In this document: piece after piece, positions 23,601-36,403 of the stretch
Layout of the letters: each line of letters starts with the position of its first letter
Numbering within the stretch: position 1 is the first letter of the stretch
Source of the DNA: Adenanthera pavonina
Taxonomy: Eukaryota; Streptophyta; Magnoliopsida; Fabales; Fabaceae
Assembly: GCA_026686845.1 (NCBI GenBank)
Contig: JAIVEN010000012.1
Location: 3,040,501 to 3,104,500, forward strand
DNA: 64,000 nucleotides
Direction: 5' to 3'
Translations under genes and position numbers: made by a program
Notes under the pieces: generated by a model
The model's database searches: none
What the model saw: the letters and a program-made list of their open reading frames with translations, nothing else
Told to the model about the DNA's origin: nothing

Positions 23601-26600
23601 TTGTGGGTGTGAAAACCAACGACTAACATGTTGAGTAAAATTTGATTGTTCAATTAATCAAAATCGTTTAAATTTTTCTTTCAAATATCCTTTTTAAGTC
23701 AAGGAAGAGAATATTAAATTTAGACGTTCAGATTGATCCAAGAGTTAATATTAATTCAAACTTAACTAATCGGCAAATAGAATTATTGTGCTTCCATAGC
23801 TTTGGCATTTTAGGTCACTATTGTGGCAACTAGAATTCTGATCATGTAACCACAAAGAAACACTCTGTTGCTCGTATATTTTCAGATCCCTCTGTCTCGA
23901 GGCACAGATATATGTATGTGTGTGTGTGTGGAAGCTTTTACTTTTCCCTTACCCATAAACTTTGTATAAAAAAGGTCAAACATGGAGGTTCTGTAGGACT
24001 TCCAATCATACTGCTGAAATTTATAACTTCCAACTTCACATTCAGAGACAGTACACACACAGATATATATATATATATATATTTCTACTTTGCACTTGAC
24101 TCTGACCAAAATCGTTATGTATCTACTGTGACGATACCAGCAGTACGTACACTCACAGCACGTCGACACATGGATATAATGAAAAATTTATATATCTATA
24201 AAATCTAAAAGGTTCCATTGGCTATACAATATCCTTCTGACATATATAGATATATACATGTATATGTATATGTATATCAGATTCTTCTTGCTCGTCCCTT
24301 TGGAAGAGAAACCCATCTGTGCATGATTGGCTTGTTCAGTGAAAAAGGAAGCACTTTTTGATTCTCTTTACTTTCCAGTTCCTTCTTTTCAATATTATTT
24401 GGATGGAATCTGGATCTTCTAATGACTTTATGTTTAATGATTTTGTTCCTTCTTAGTCAGGAGTATATGGGTTACTTGTATTTTGTCCCTATTTTTACTA
24501 TTTATTATATATATATATAGTTCTACTTTGTACGTATTTGACTTTGAGATCCATTTATAAGTAATGAATAATGTGATTTGTCATCTCAATTTTTGTACAA
24601 TGCATGAGGCCTGAGACCTAGTTGTAAAATATATACATATTATCTTGTCAAATATTAAATTCTAGAGCACATTAAACTTATGGACTGTGATATATTTATA
24701 AAGAAAAAAAATACACGTAACATTATTTTGTAAACTCAATTATATAGACTCTTTTCTAATTTGTTAAAATTGTATAATTTTTTTAGAAATAAAAAGTCAC
24801 ATAACATTTTAAATAATAACTTGTCAAATTGTAAATAATAGCATTTAAACTTTCAATTTCATGTCATGCCCCAAAAAAAAAAACTTTTCACTTTGTGAGA
24901 TGCATCTAAAGTACACATAGCATCATTTTGTCAAGTAAATTACATAGAATCTTTTTTTGCTAATTTTGCTCAAATTAGATGGATCATCCACCCAGCTAAA
25001 CAGTTAATGCTATACTTTAGTCTAATTTAATTTTTTTACTATAATAAAAACTATTATATTTTTTTGTGAAGGGTGTTTTAATTAATTCAAATAAATCGAT
25101 ACCTTAAAAATAGAAAGAATATATATATTTATACAAGTTAAGCAAAACTCAATAAAAATGTGTAATTTATTCCCTTTTTATATATTCCAATAATAATGAT
25201 ATCTTATTCTCAGCGAAAGAACTATAGTCTCTCATTCTACCTCTCTCTGTCATAATTTCTTTGGTGTCACTTGTGTCTCAGCACCAAGTTCAAGAGTCTT
25301 ATTTTTTTGAAAAAAAAATCGTTATTCTAATTGACACATCGGTATATATTATCATGTCAAACATATATATATAGATGTGTCCATGTTGTGTCCATGTTAT
25401 ATATAGATGTGTCCATGTTATAATCTCACAGAGTCTCGGTCATGCATTAAGCATGCGTCTGATTAGATTTATGCATATACCTGCAAAATTGAAATGATTA
25501 TTATACTGATGAGCTGGTTCACTAATTAAATTCATCGAGAAAAACTGAGTCGTTTTGTCAGTGAATCTGCGTACATATATATATGAGAATCTGTGAAGTG
25601 AACGCCTTTGTCTTTGCTTTCAAATCCTTCTGACATGTATATATGTGTGTCTGTATATATATATATTATCATATTCTTGTTGCTTGACCCTAATTTCCAT
25701 TTCTAGCTTTCGAAGGGAAACCCATCTCTGTACATGTTTGCATTGTTCAGTGAAAAAGGAAGCACTTTTGGATTCTGTTGGCAACTTTTTACTTTCTGGT
25801 TCCTTCTTTTCAGTCTCAGGTCAAGGCACGAAATAGAACACGTAGAAAACAAGAAAACAGGCTCTGCCCCAAGAACATACATAAAAATATTTAAGTTTCA
25901 CTGCTTGCAATTCTTTCGTTTCCCATAAAATTAATGTACTTTTCGTTCCCAAAATCATGCTTCGCTTTCTTATGAGGTTCTCTACTTTTAAACCTTGTAT
26001 CACAAATCAAAATCTTTGTGTGTGTGTGTGTGTTAAGATGTTCTTGTTATGAACTGCTATTCTCACTTTCACTCACGTACCTAGGGCTTTTTAAGTCTTA
26101 TTATTGAAACTCGAAGCTATAATATATATATATATATATATATTTATATGTGTGTTCTTCTTATGTTTTACTATTCGCATGCATTTATGTTTTGATTACA
26201 TGACCCATGGATTTGAGATGTTTATATAAGTTGTGTTTCAGCTTCGGCATAAAATCTGTATTAAATTTAAGTAATTTAGTTTTAGGTAACAAAGGATGGA
26301 TATATAAGCATATTGATGTAATGAGAATGGTGCATGCATGAAACTTAGAATCATATATATCGCATAATTCACAGCTTAGGAATACTAAGAATGTGTCATT
26401 GAATGTTAGAAACGAGTTTACCAAAAATGTTTGTAGAAAGAGTGAATATTGGAAATGCATATGATGATGTCAGTTTTTGTTTGTATTAATCAACTTTGAG
26501 TAGATTATTAAATTCAAGTATATAAAGTCTGTTGGTGGTGTGACAATGTCAACGCGAAAAATCTTAAATTAATGTAATAATTGAATATTAAATTTTCATA

Positions 26601-29600
26601 ACCTATAAACCTAAGTAATGTTAAACTACTGAATTCTATCACAGAGAGAGAGAAAATTATTTGACATCAATTATATGTCAGAAATTAAATATTTCAATAT
26701 TGATATTTTGTATATCTCAATTTCACCCACTTCAGTGAATCTCTCTCTTTCTCTTGCCAACAGCATAAGGTCAACAATAGACAGGTACAAGAAGGCTTGC
26801 TCAGATAATTCAGGTGCAAACTCTATTACTGAAATCAATGCTCAGGTAAATTAATTATTTTATTTTATGACATTATTCAAATTCATTATACCATGTTAAT
26901 TTCTGTATAGTCACTTTTACTTTTTAAAAAAAAAAATCACATGACTCTGATAAAACTGTAGGATATTATTATCTTTGTCTTCCAAAACATATCTAAATTA
27001 TACTTTTCTTAAACTATTCCTCGCCTCTGAAATTTAAAAAAAAAAAAGCCTTATATTGATCTCCCTATAACAAACAGTTAAGGTAAATTACCTCTTATTG
27101 GATATATATATATATATATAAAATATCAAATATATATTTTACTGTCATAAAATAGTTCAGACAAAAGTCTACTTTTATTAGTCATTTAATTTTATATCAA
27201 GCTTTGATTTGATTATTTGACTACTAATTTTAATTTTTAATCATTTAACTTTCAAAAGATGGTAAAAAAATTTTCTCTCCTTTAACACCAATAATTTCTT
27301 AAAAAATGCTAACATGAAATATGAATTTTCTCTCCTTCAAGAATAAGAATTTTTTTATTTCTTTAAATTAATTTGGAAGCTATAGCACAGCTAGCTAGGT
27401 AAGAAATATTAATACCTTTGAACAACAGTACTATCAGCAAGAATCAGCAAAGCTGCGACAGCAAATTCAGATGCTTCAAAATTCGAACAGGTAATTAATT
27501 AATTCAATTGTTTTTTGGTTATTGAAATTTACTATTTATAGAGTTGAAAATCATATGACCATGATTAGTAATTAGCATACGATCAAGAATGCATGTGCTT
27601 CAATTTTTGTTACTTTGAATCGAGGGGAAGAAAAGGTAAGAAAAAACGAAGGAACGTGAAATTTAAAATTTTTTTGTTATAAAAAAATTAATATTTTTTA
27701 AGTTATGCTAGAATTGAGAATAATAAATGAAAATAAAAAATTGTTAAAACAAAATAAAAGTTTTGAAGCCAAATACAATTGATGCAAAAAATCATTGAAA
27801 AAATTGATTACATATATTTATAATGATTGTTGCATTATTGTCAATAATGAATCTTGTCATTAAAGATTGAATGTCTACGTATTTATGATAACATATCGCT
27901 TCTTAACAGTTAAAATGTCCTAGTTCATTATAATAATACATACTGTGAAGTGGCATCAATTAATTATTAATTAATAAGTCTTAATTAATTTGATGATTTG
28001 ATATCGTAGGCACTTGATGGGTGATGCATTGAGCACACTGACTGTGAAGGAACTGAAGCAGCTTGAAAATAGACTTGAAAGGGGAATCTCTCGAATCAGA
28101 TCTAAGAAGGTACATACATACATACATCACATCATTAAAAGAATAATTAGATTAAATAATTACTATCTAATTCGTAGAACTGGCAATCCGGGGCCGATCC
28201 AAAAAGCTCGGATTACCAAACGGGCTCAATGCGTAAAGCCTGAGCACGTATGGCACAGGCCCGCGGGCACGTATATTTTTAAAAATTATTTTTCATATTT
28301 TTTTTATAAATTTTTTCATATAATTTTTTAAATTAATACAACTAATTATCACAATCATTCACAAAAAATCAACATAACATTTAAATTTTATGATTTATAC
28401 ATCATTAATTAGTAAAATAATATATTTTTTAATATTTAAAAAAAAAGAAAAAAAAGGGGAAAACGGGCCAATCGGGCCGGCCCGCCGTGGACCGGGCCCA
28501 AAAAGCCCATTTTCCCTTTGGGCATCTGATTTTAAAGCCCGGCCTGCTCATTTTGTCGAGCTATTTGGGCTGGTCCATCGGGCCTGACCCATTTTACTAG
28601 CTCTACTAATTCGTATATGATTCTGCAATGAAATAATGTTTTAATTTATATTTTTACTTCAAAAAGCAGCGTTTTACTACTTCTCTTCTTTAAGTGGCAA
28701 AAAAAAGAAGCACTGCCCTTGTTTAATTCTTGAAGTAGGTCTCATGCGTGTATTGTGGAGTCTAAAAAATGAGTCACAAATATAATTATTGAATTATTGA
28801 ATGAAATGTTTTTTATTGAATATTGATTACTTCTATATATATGATCCTTAAAATTGTTTATTTCTTTTTTTTATATTGCATAAACACTGCTTTTAATTTA
28901 CGTCTCTTATTAATTGAACTTGTGAAATAATTATACTGATGGACACTTTTGAATATACGCGCCTAGTTTGATTGAAGTCTAACTCTATCTTTTATGTACG
29001 GCAACAGCATGAGATGCTGCTGGCAGAAATCGAGTACTTGCAAAAGAGGGTAGTTTCGTAAATTGCATTCCCATCCTGGCCTTTATTTCTGATTATTTAT
29101 TTATTTTCCTTAATTTTCAACTGATAATTAACCTGCTCTAATATTGTGACTTATGTAGGAGATTGAGCTGGAAAATGAAAATCTCTGCCTTCGGACTAAG
29201 GTAATTATAATGTGATACTATTACTTTTCATGGTTGTTAATTAAGGAACACTATTTTTTTTACTTGATAACAATCATTTGTGGTGTGGAAATTAATTAAT
29301 AATTAAAAATGGAAATAAATAAAAAAAATGAAATATATATATATAGATAGCAGAAGTGGAGAGGGTACAGCAGCAAGCAAACATGGTGGCAGGAGAAGAA
29401 CAGCTGAATGCGATGCAAGCTTTGGCTTCTCGCAATTTCTTCAATCCATCCATCATCGAACCTTCTGGAACTTCTCCCTACCCTCACTCTGACAAGAAGA
29501 TGCTTCATCTTGGGTACGTACGTTACTTTTCAATTAATTCTCATTTTTTCTATATATTTTGTCTCAAAAGTCGCCTCCACTAATAGATTGGGTTAGGTCT

Positions 29601-30280
29601 TTGGGACATGGGTCAAAAATACAAACTGGGTCTTCTTGTCAAGTCAAGCTTCTAGCTTGATTGGGTTTGACTCAATCTTGGTTTCTCTATATCTCTATCT
29701 CTTGTTGCTTACTAATTTAATATTTTTGAAAAAATAAATAAATCTTTTAATTTTGCTGAACAATAAATAAATAAATAAATCTGAACTGTTAAGATTTAAT
29801 ATGAATAATTAATCTAGAGACATTGAAGAAGAGAAGAAAAGCTAAATTAATTTGACTCAACCCTAAAAACAAATTGTACTCTCTCCTATTTTTGAAAAGA
29901 ACTTTGTTTTAGTTCATCATGTAAATAGATGGATTCTCAATTTCATCCCTTGTATCACTAATTGTTTTTTCCCTTGGAATTAAAAAAAAGATTCCTATCA
30001 CGTTGAGCTTACTTATTTTTAATTAGGTTTTATAAAATTAATATCATATAAAATTGATTTTACATATCATAAATAGTGTGGTTTATTGTTTAGACCATGC
30101 AATGCAATGCACTAGGCACATGCACCTATCTAGTTTAATTTACCTGTCTAGTTTAACGATCCATCCTGCATCTTATAATTAATGACGGGCATTTTTTTCT
30201 TTTTTTTTCTTTTTTAAATAAATGACCAAAATTGATCCCTCTATTGATATTGTGTTGTTGTTTTTGGCTGACGCAGGTGA
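20103..30280 (+). CDS. AGL11: AGAMOUS-LIKE 11 / SEEDSTICK class D MADS-box factor
   Basis: Coding exons 20103-20284, 26764-26845, 27429-27490, 28010-28109, 29008-29049, 29159-29200, 29347-29513 and 30277-30280 (182, 82, 62, 100, 42, 42, 167 and 4 bp) give 226 residues. The lengths of the internal exons are those conserved in AGAMOUS-subfamily genes. Residues 1-61 are the MADS domain (MGRGKIEIKRIENTTNRQVT onward), followed by a short I region, the K domain (about 89-175, including VKELKQLENRLERGISRIRS) and a C-terminal region ending KKMLHLG, the AG motif II. The wording of the K and C regions is closest to AGL11/STK, which specifies ovule and seed-coat identity as a nuclear factor in SEPALLATA-containing complexes. 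The last exon carries only the final base of a glycine codon and the TGA. The first coding intron is 6479 bp. In-frame ATGs upstream (first at 20025) would add up to 26 residues; 20103 is preferred because AGL11 proteins start at MGRGK. Confidence 0.93.
20288..20320 (+). repeat. (TC)n microsatellite just inside AGL11 first coding intron
   Basis: A run of about 16 TC units begins within a few bases of the donor that follows the MADS exon. On the minus strand it is a GA repeat, a second potential BPC-binding tract mirroring the one in the 5'-UTR exon. Confidence 0.85.
21400..26035 (+). repeat. Two-and-a-half-copy segmental duplication in the large AGL11 intron
   Basis: Markers recur in the same order. 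AACTAGAATTCTGATCATGT is at about 21740 and 23830. TCAAACATGGAGGTTCTGTA is at about 21984 and 23975. A block including ATGGGTTA and TTTTGTCCCTATTT is at about 22134 and 24467. TCTCATTC/TGTCATTCTA with TCTGTCAT is at about 22763 and 25232. GAGAATCTGTGAA is at about 23083 and 25585. GAAGGGAAACCCA with TTCAGTGAAAA and GGAAGCACTTTT is at about 23185, 24310 and 25710. TTCGCTT with CTTACTTTTAAACC is at about 23387 and 25960. This gives copy A about 21400-23500, a shortened copy B about 23500-24410 and copy C about 24410-26035. Such introns carry cis-regulatory elements in AG-type genes. Confidence 0.8.
28175..28605. mobile_element. 431-bp hAT-type MITE in an AGL11 intron
   Basis: It sits in the intron 28110-29007 and is flanked by a perfect 8-bp duplication, CTAATTCG (28167-28174 and 28606-28613), the size made by hAT transposases. 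The termini are inverted: TAGAACTGGCAAT at the left and TAGAGCTAGTAAA read inward from the right. Subterminal regions are GC-rich with repeated GGGCC and GGCCC. No coding sequence is present, and the short ORFs over it are spurious. Confidence 0.88.
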
Positions 30281-30530
30281 TCGATCATCTGAAGAATAAA
30301 TCCCAAAAAAATGGCTTCAAAATTTGAAACCAAAAAGCTATATTATATTATATGCCAATATGTGGGATTTGCTTTTATCACTAGCCTAAATTAAATGATC
30401 AACTACGTGCTTATGGATTTTTATGTATGGACCACCTCGTACAAACAGTGTATGTTATATGTTTCCAAAATTCTATCCTACTAAATGATGTCTTATTCAA
30501 ATAAAATATTAAGTAATTAATGCAAAATAT
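30281..30530 (+). terminator. AGL11 3' UTR and poly(A) signal
   Basis: AT-rich sequence follows the TGA. AATAAA at 30500-30505 lies about 220 bp downstream of the stop, a usual distance for a plant poly(A) signal. The exact cleavage site cannot be read from sequence. Confidence 0.55.
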
Positions 30531-33500
30531 AAAGCGAGATTGGTTAATTATATTCTTCTTCCAAGAGTTCTTTATATCATACTCGAGGCAATAATGGTTA
30601 AAGAATTATCCCCATTTAGCGATGAAATAGTGAAAGAATTTTCTGTTGCTAAATCTTGGTTTTCTTCTTGTGGTTTTTGAAAATATATACGCACGTATAT
30701 AACCAATTTAATGTGTGTTTAGAATGATATAAATGGACTAATTATTGAAATTTATGCATTTTAGCAAGATATATTACGAATAAATATATTACATATAATT
30801 TAAAGTAAAATAGATTGATATTGTGGGAAATATGGAAACGACTTAAGTTCAATGTATAGTTATTTAATTTCAATGACCTAGTGTGTTTGGATATTTTCAA
30901 TCACATTTGAGATTGACATTAATGATAATTATGGAGAGCTACATTATCCCACAGCAATGCTTGAAGAAAATTTTGCTCAAAGATAAAATTTAACTGTGCA
31001 TGCATCACATTCATAACAGCTTAAAGGCCTATTTACATATAAGACAAAATAAATTAAACACGTACAATTTGAGCTTTTTGGAGATCGGATTTCTTGTACG
31101 ATGGGGATGGAATTTTCTCCTTTAAACCATTCAAAATTGATTCAGAAATGATGTAAAATTAATATAGTTTTTTATTGGCAATTTTTTAAGAAAAAATATA
31201 ATTATAATTAAAAATAATATAACTTTAATTATCTAGATTATATTATCTGTATAGTTATGTACCTCATGCACACCTCTTAAAGATATATAGGAGATTTGGA
31301 CTTTAGCATTATGATATTTCTTCTACCTCCATGAAAAAAAGGAAAATTAAAAGTTCAATGAATTAAAAAAAAAAATTAACGGAATACATATAATTATCCT
31401 TCTAATACACAAGTGAGGATATATTAATTTATCTATCCACCTAAGATATACACTACAGCATTTTTCACTTAAAGTAACACTTTTCTTTACAACAATTGAG
31501 AAAATGTTGCCTAATATATGAATAGGCAACAATTTTTTTACTGTTTCCTATTAATCTTTATCTTAAGCAAAAGGTACTGGGCAACATTTGGTAACCATTC
31601 CCTATATTAAAATAGACAATACTTTCTACATATTGTATTATCATTTTGGAATAGGTAACAAAAAATAAATATTGCCTATAAAGTTACTCTTAATCTAACA
31701 TTTAACAACTGATACCTATAGCTTTTCCATAGCCTTGGCACCATTTTCTTTCATTTTGGTACACTAATATTTACTTTTTATTAATTACATTGAATTGTTA
31801 ATTAAAAAATATTAATAATAATAAACTTTCTCTTGTACCTATTTGATTTCTTTAAATTAGAACAATTTTTTCATGGCTTATGAGCCGTGATAAAATGAAG
31901 TACAGGCCTAATTACTCTGTGTGGACTATCCATGTATGGATTGCACGATTTACGACTAATAAAAACTTCCTATAGTTTTTATATATTATATTAATATTGA
32001 TTTAATATAGTTTTAAGAAGATCATAGAAATTAAAAAGAAAAAAACAATGGCAACAATTCATCTCCTTAATAATGTTGTGATCAAAAGAAAAAATATTTT
32101 GTCTGGTCCCAAAAGTTCATTTGGGCTAAAAAAAAAAAACTGCTCGCGAATAAGTGCAAAACAAAAAAAACCATGCGAAAGGAAAAATAATTGAAATGAG
32201 TGGGGTAAAAATTTAAACAAAACCGTGGAATTAAAAGAATGAAAGAGATTTATTAAAAAACAAACAAGAATAAAAGAGGAATTTCAGAGAATGGTACAAT
32301 CCAAATCCCCTAGCGGGTATGTGTAGAGAAGTGTGCATCTGATCTCAACTGTTCATGTCACAAATATATTGATGGTTTGGATTTCATAAAATATAGATAG
32401 TGAAATCAAAAATTATAATATTTGAAGCCTCTAGATCTTATTTGGATAGTCCACATATGCTATATACCCTATACAGTTCTGGAAAACTATATATGTGATA
32501 GTATCTATCATACACCTATTAATTCCTAAATACCAATTAAACCTAATTGCCACTGAAAAATAGGAATGAACATAGTCTGATATAACAATGCAAATGCAGA
32601 ACTGAAACAAATTAGGTAACAACCATTTTACCAAAAAAACAAAAAATAGGCAACAACCATAGAAATACACTACTAGACAGCAGCACACAAGCACTCACAA
32701 GCTCTAGGGTCATAGCTGGGCCGGGCTTTCTTGCCAAATCACACCATTCATAAACCAGCAAACGATTTAATGATTTTTCAAAATTAATCATCAATATAAA
32801 ATATAAAGTTAATTAATAAACATAATACTACTGCCCAAGTCTATTATTCTTTTTCTTATGTTGATTACTGTGTATGTGATAGTTATAAGAAGGCATATAC
32901 AAAAGGGAAAAAACTCTCAATTTTTTTTTCCACCATTCCATTTCCCCGTATACCAAACTGTTTATATTGTATTAATTAGCAGTACCAATCATTATCAGTT
33001 CAGACATACATTTTCTAGATATCCAAAATAATAAGAGCCTCTTTTTTTTTCTTTTTTTAATTTTGTACTAGGCCCTTGATGCTTTCCCTCTGTTACAAAA
33101 AAAAAATGTGTCTCTATGACAAACCGTAAAGAATAATGGAAACATCACTTGTACTAATAAGGTTCTAAGACAGTTGATAGATAGTTGGGTTTTTTAAGTA
33201 TACTGTCATGAGTTTGATTCTCTGTCATGTGTATAGAAAATACTTTATTAGAAAAAGTAAAAGTTACTTCAATGATCTCTATGCCTTTAAGCAATTAGCC
33301 TTCTATTGGCATAGAATCTAGATGGTTCGGATATGTTGTTTTGTAAGCAGTAGCCAACCCGATCCCTAAATATACAAACAAAACAATAATTTTAGGCCAA
33401 AATAATGCGTTTCATATTATTAGTGTCAAAATAATGAGTTTGATATTATTAGTTGCCTTGAAAATTCATAATGGGATGGATGACATCCGTATTAGGAGTG

Positions 33501-34945
33501 ATCGTCTCGTTGCTATAGAATAATCACTCACATTTTTGTATCTTCGGATCGTTGGATCTCATAATCTCCATTATCGACCTCACAAAATAAGACCCCAAAA
33601 GACGATTGGACGGATTCATCTCAAGGCAGAGATTTGACGCAAAAATTGCTATTGTGATCCTTCCTCTTACACGTGAATGTATATATATATATATATATAT
33701 CTCGTCCAAACCATTAAAAGATAAAACCAAGGAATTTTATTTTTTCTGTCATTACTCTGTGGATACCACTTCATATTTGCAAAACATATCAAAACATACT
33801 TGCAAGTAAAACAAAATCTCAAGTACGTACTCAAAACACAAATATAAATCTATAATATACAATATTATATTTTACACAATCAAGACTCATACATTTTATT
33901 GCCCCCCCCCAAAAAAAAAGACTCATACATTTTGGTTTCATTAATATGAATCACACTAAATAATAGTAAATTATTGGTACCTTATTGTGGTTAATCTAAT
34001 TAATACAGCCCCTATCATCAGTAGTGTGTTAATAACAATATATTGATATACCGAATATATTAGTCTTTAACTCTCAGTTAAAATACTTTAGTGCTCACAA
34101 AATAAAAAAAAAAGGAAGAATCACACTTAAGGACCTATTGATGAAATTAATTGCAAAGAAGGATTTCTAAGTGATAAGAAATAGCAAAAAAAGAAAATTA
34201 AATAGTAAAATTAAGAAGATAAGTAGTAATATGTCCTAAAGTATAATAAATTAGCTATTTTGGTCCCAAAATGTAATTTCTCTAAAAAATATAGTAACGT
34301 TTTATACATTTATAATTAAGACAGTGTAAACTGATTATTAATTATATATATATATACATACATATACTTTTTAATTTTAACATGAAGATTGAACAATTGT
34401 ACTTAAATCAAATGCTTTTATATCATCCAACCAATAGAAGTGGTTTTTTATATTATTTTTAAATTTTTTAATATGAATGCAAAACAATTACATATATATA
34501 TTTTGCCAACTGAACTTTTGAGATTGGATAAAATTACCTAATATGAGTGGCAATTCAAAACTCTTGCCTTTTAACTACCTTGTGGGACTATTTTTCTTTT
34601 AAATCAAATTAAATTTTGTGACTCACTCCCTTTTGTCTGTCAAAGATTGTGTGACTCTATGTAGCTAAAGATTTCAATCATAGGCTTTCTTAAAACGTTA
34701 TAGACACAATCTTAGATTTTGAGTTCGAATTTTATGAATAAAAAAAATTACATTACGAAAATCATCCCTATTTAGATATAATAATACTTAAATGTGATCT
34801 AATCAGATAATTATATAATTATATAAAAAAGTTATAGATATATAGATGTTTATATATTAAAAAATAAATATTTAAAAAAATCAACATGTCCAAACCAATT
34901 CAAATTTCATCAACGTTCCCAATGCTGCCACGACTCTTCTACACA
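30531..34945. other. AT-rich intergenic region with transposon relics
   Basis: No gene is supported here. At 31450 the sequence CACTACAGCATTTTTCAC resembles a CACTA transposon terminus. It is followed by scattered direct and inverted copies of a TAGGCAACAATTT-like motif to about 31700 and again near 32620-32660, like CACTA subterminal repeats; no opposite end was found. Phrases resembling a pol III B box (GAGTTTGATTCTC near 33210, GAGTTCGAATTTT near 34722) may mark SINE remains. Homopolymer and (TA)n runs are common. Confidence 0.4.
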
Positions 34946-35024
34946 TCATATTTGAACGTCCCTGAAAACTCTGCCTCCGGTCATGATCTTCCTCGGGAAA
35001 CCCTCAAGCTCGCCTTCTGTTTTT

Positions 35025-35501
35025 CTATTCTGAGATGATCCTTGGCGGATCGACCATCGTTCGGCACAATGGGCAAGTCGAGCTGGACTTGAACCACATA
35101 TCGACGCAACGGCAATGAAAGACGTGGCTACAGTTTGGAAGCTTCCGTCCCCTGTGGCCTTGTTTGAAGTCCACCAAGCAGATGGCACATGCCGGCGGAG
35201 GGCAACTGGACTCATCGCCAGCGACGGCGGAGGAGGAGTAACTGAAGGTGGGAAGGAACATGAAAAGCGCAGGGTCGAGGGGGGCGGGAGGAGGAGGACG
35301 ACGACGACGAGGGGGAAGGTCGCTGAAAGGGGACCGGCGGCGATTGCAGCGGCGGTAGTTATAGACGCCGCTGATGCAAAGTAGAGTAAGCGAAGCAATG
35401 ACGAACATTACTTTTATTGAGAAGATATATTCGTCGGCGGAGACATGGGAGCTGTCGAAGGTATAGTCAGACTCAGACAAATGGAAAATTTCTGGGTCCA
35501 T
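35025..35501 (-). CDS. ATL-type RING-H2 E3 ubiquitin ligase, single exon
   Basis: An intronless frame of 158 residues. A hydrophobic segment at about residues 27-47 (IKVMFVIASLTLLCISGVY) is a probable N-terminal membrane anchor, followed by an Arg/Pro-rich basic stretch (50-75). The RING-H2 finger has all eight ligands: C105, C108, C124, H126, H129, C132, C143 and C146, plus the conserved tryptophan after the sixth ligand (VDMWF). LPTFSYS (83-89) corresponds to the short motif that precedes the RING in ATL proteins. ATL proteins are membrane-bound ligases that pass ubiquitin from an E2 to targets, often in stress or defence responses; the target here is unknown. The length is typical of short ATLs. 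The open frames overlapping it on both strands are shadows of its GC-rich coding sequence. Confidence 0.9.
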   Translation of the reverse strand: MDPEIFHLSESDYTFDSSHVSADEYIFSIKVMFVIASLTLLCISGVYNYRRCNRRRSPFSDLPPRRRRPPPPAPLDPALFMFLPTFSYSSSAVAGDESSCPPPACAICLVDFKQGHRGRKLPNCSHVFHCRCVDMWFKSSSTCPLCRTMVDPPRIISE

Positions 35502-36389
35502 GTTCGTGGCTTATAGGTGAGATCAGTCCTCAGTACAATGTCTGTGTGAGTGGTCTTTTAATGAATATATATATATATATAGGTTTACACTGTATAAATA
35601 TGTTGAATATATTATTATATATATGTAATAAAAGGAAGACAAAATTTGGACAGAAAAGGAAACAGGAAATTAAACTAGATGGCGAGAATCATGATAAATA
35701 TATTATTTTAATATTTTTTGGCCAACTATATTATGTTAATGTGACTAAAAGGATATCCTTAATCTTTCAATTTCTTGGCCTTTTAATGATTACCGTATCT
35801 TTTTTTTTTAATTAAGAAATACGGGGGTTTATTGATTTGTAGAACTCACGTATCTTATTGTGCTTTTTCTAGATTAATTTAAGGGATTTGTAATAAATTA
35901 AATAAGAAAATAATGGAAAATGCATTATAAAGGGTTTTGGAGGACAAATATAAAAATATGTAATTTATGGCCCAATTTTATTTTATTCAGGCAGATCTGT
36001 GCGTTTAGAGAATTATGATGTTTGGTTTACATGGCATGAGAAATAACTTGGACTGCAAGTAAAAAAATAAAATAAAAGTTTGCAAATAAGAAAGCAACTT
36101 GGAATACATCTCACAAAGATATACAAAATCACAGTGAAAGATTTAAAAAGTTAATGCTGTGATATCATCACAGAAAATCCCAAGATGTGAGTAGTATTTT
36201 TTCATTTCAGACAGCACTGGAAGCAACACAATTTATCGGGCAACCATCAATTCTATTGTAATTGTCTTCCTGAAACTGACTTTATAAAGATCAAACTAAA
36301 AAATAATCTTGGCTGATAAAGGAACTTCTCAGAAGCTAAATGTACAGATGGAAAAGAAAATGAGGCTTTGTATTCCGTGTTCATCATGA
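35502..36389. other. Intergenic, RING gene promoter side
   Basis: This is the 5' flank of the minus-strand RING gene. It contains a (TA)n run near 35564-35581 and AT-rich DNA; the 35417-35815 frame on + is not supported as a gene. Nothing else is recognised until the LECRK remnant begins. Confidence 0.4.
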
Positions 36390-36403
36390 ACAGTATGGCC
36401 TGC

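Noticed and set aside
23912..24208. 98-codon frame in the AGL11 intron
   Set aside because: It lies over a duplicated intron block and (TA)n/(TG)n runs; the corresponding frame is not kept in the other copy.
34946..35398. 150-codon minus frame and an 89-codon plus frame over the RING gene
   Set aside because: They are shadows of the GC-rich RING-H2 coding sequence, whose frame carries all eight zinc ligands.
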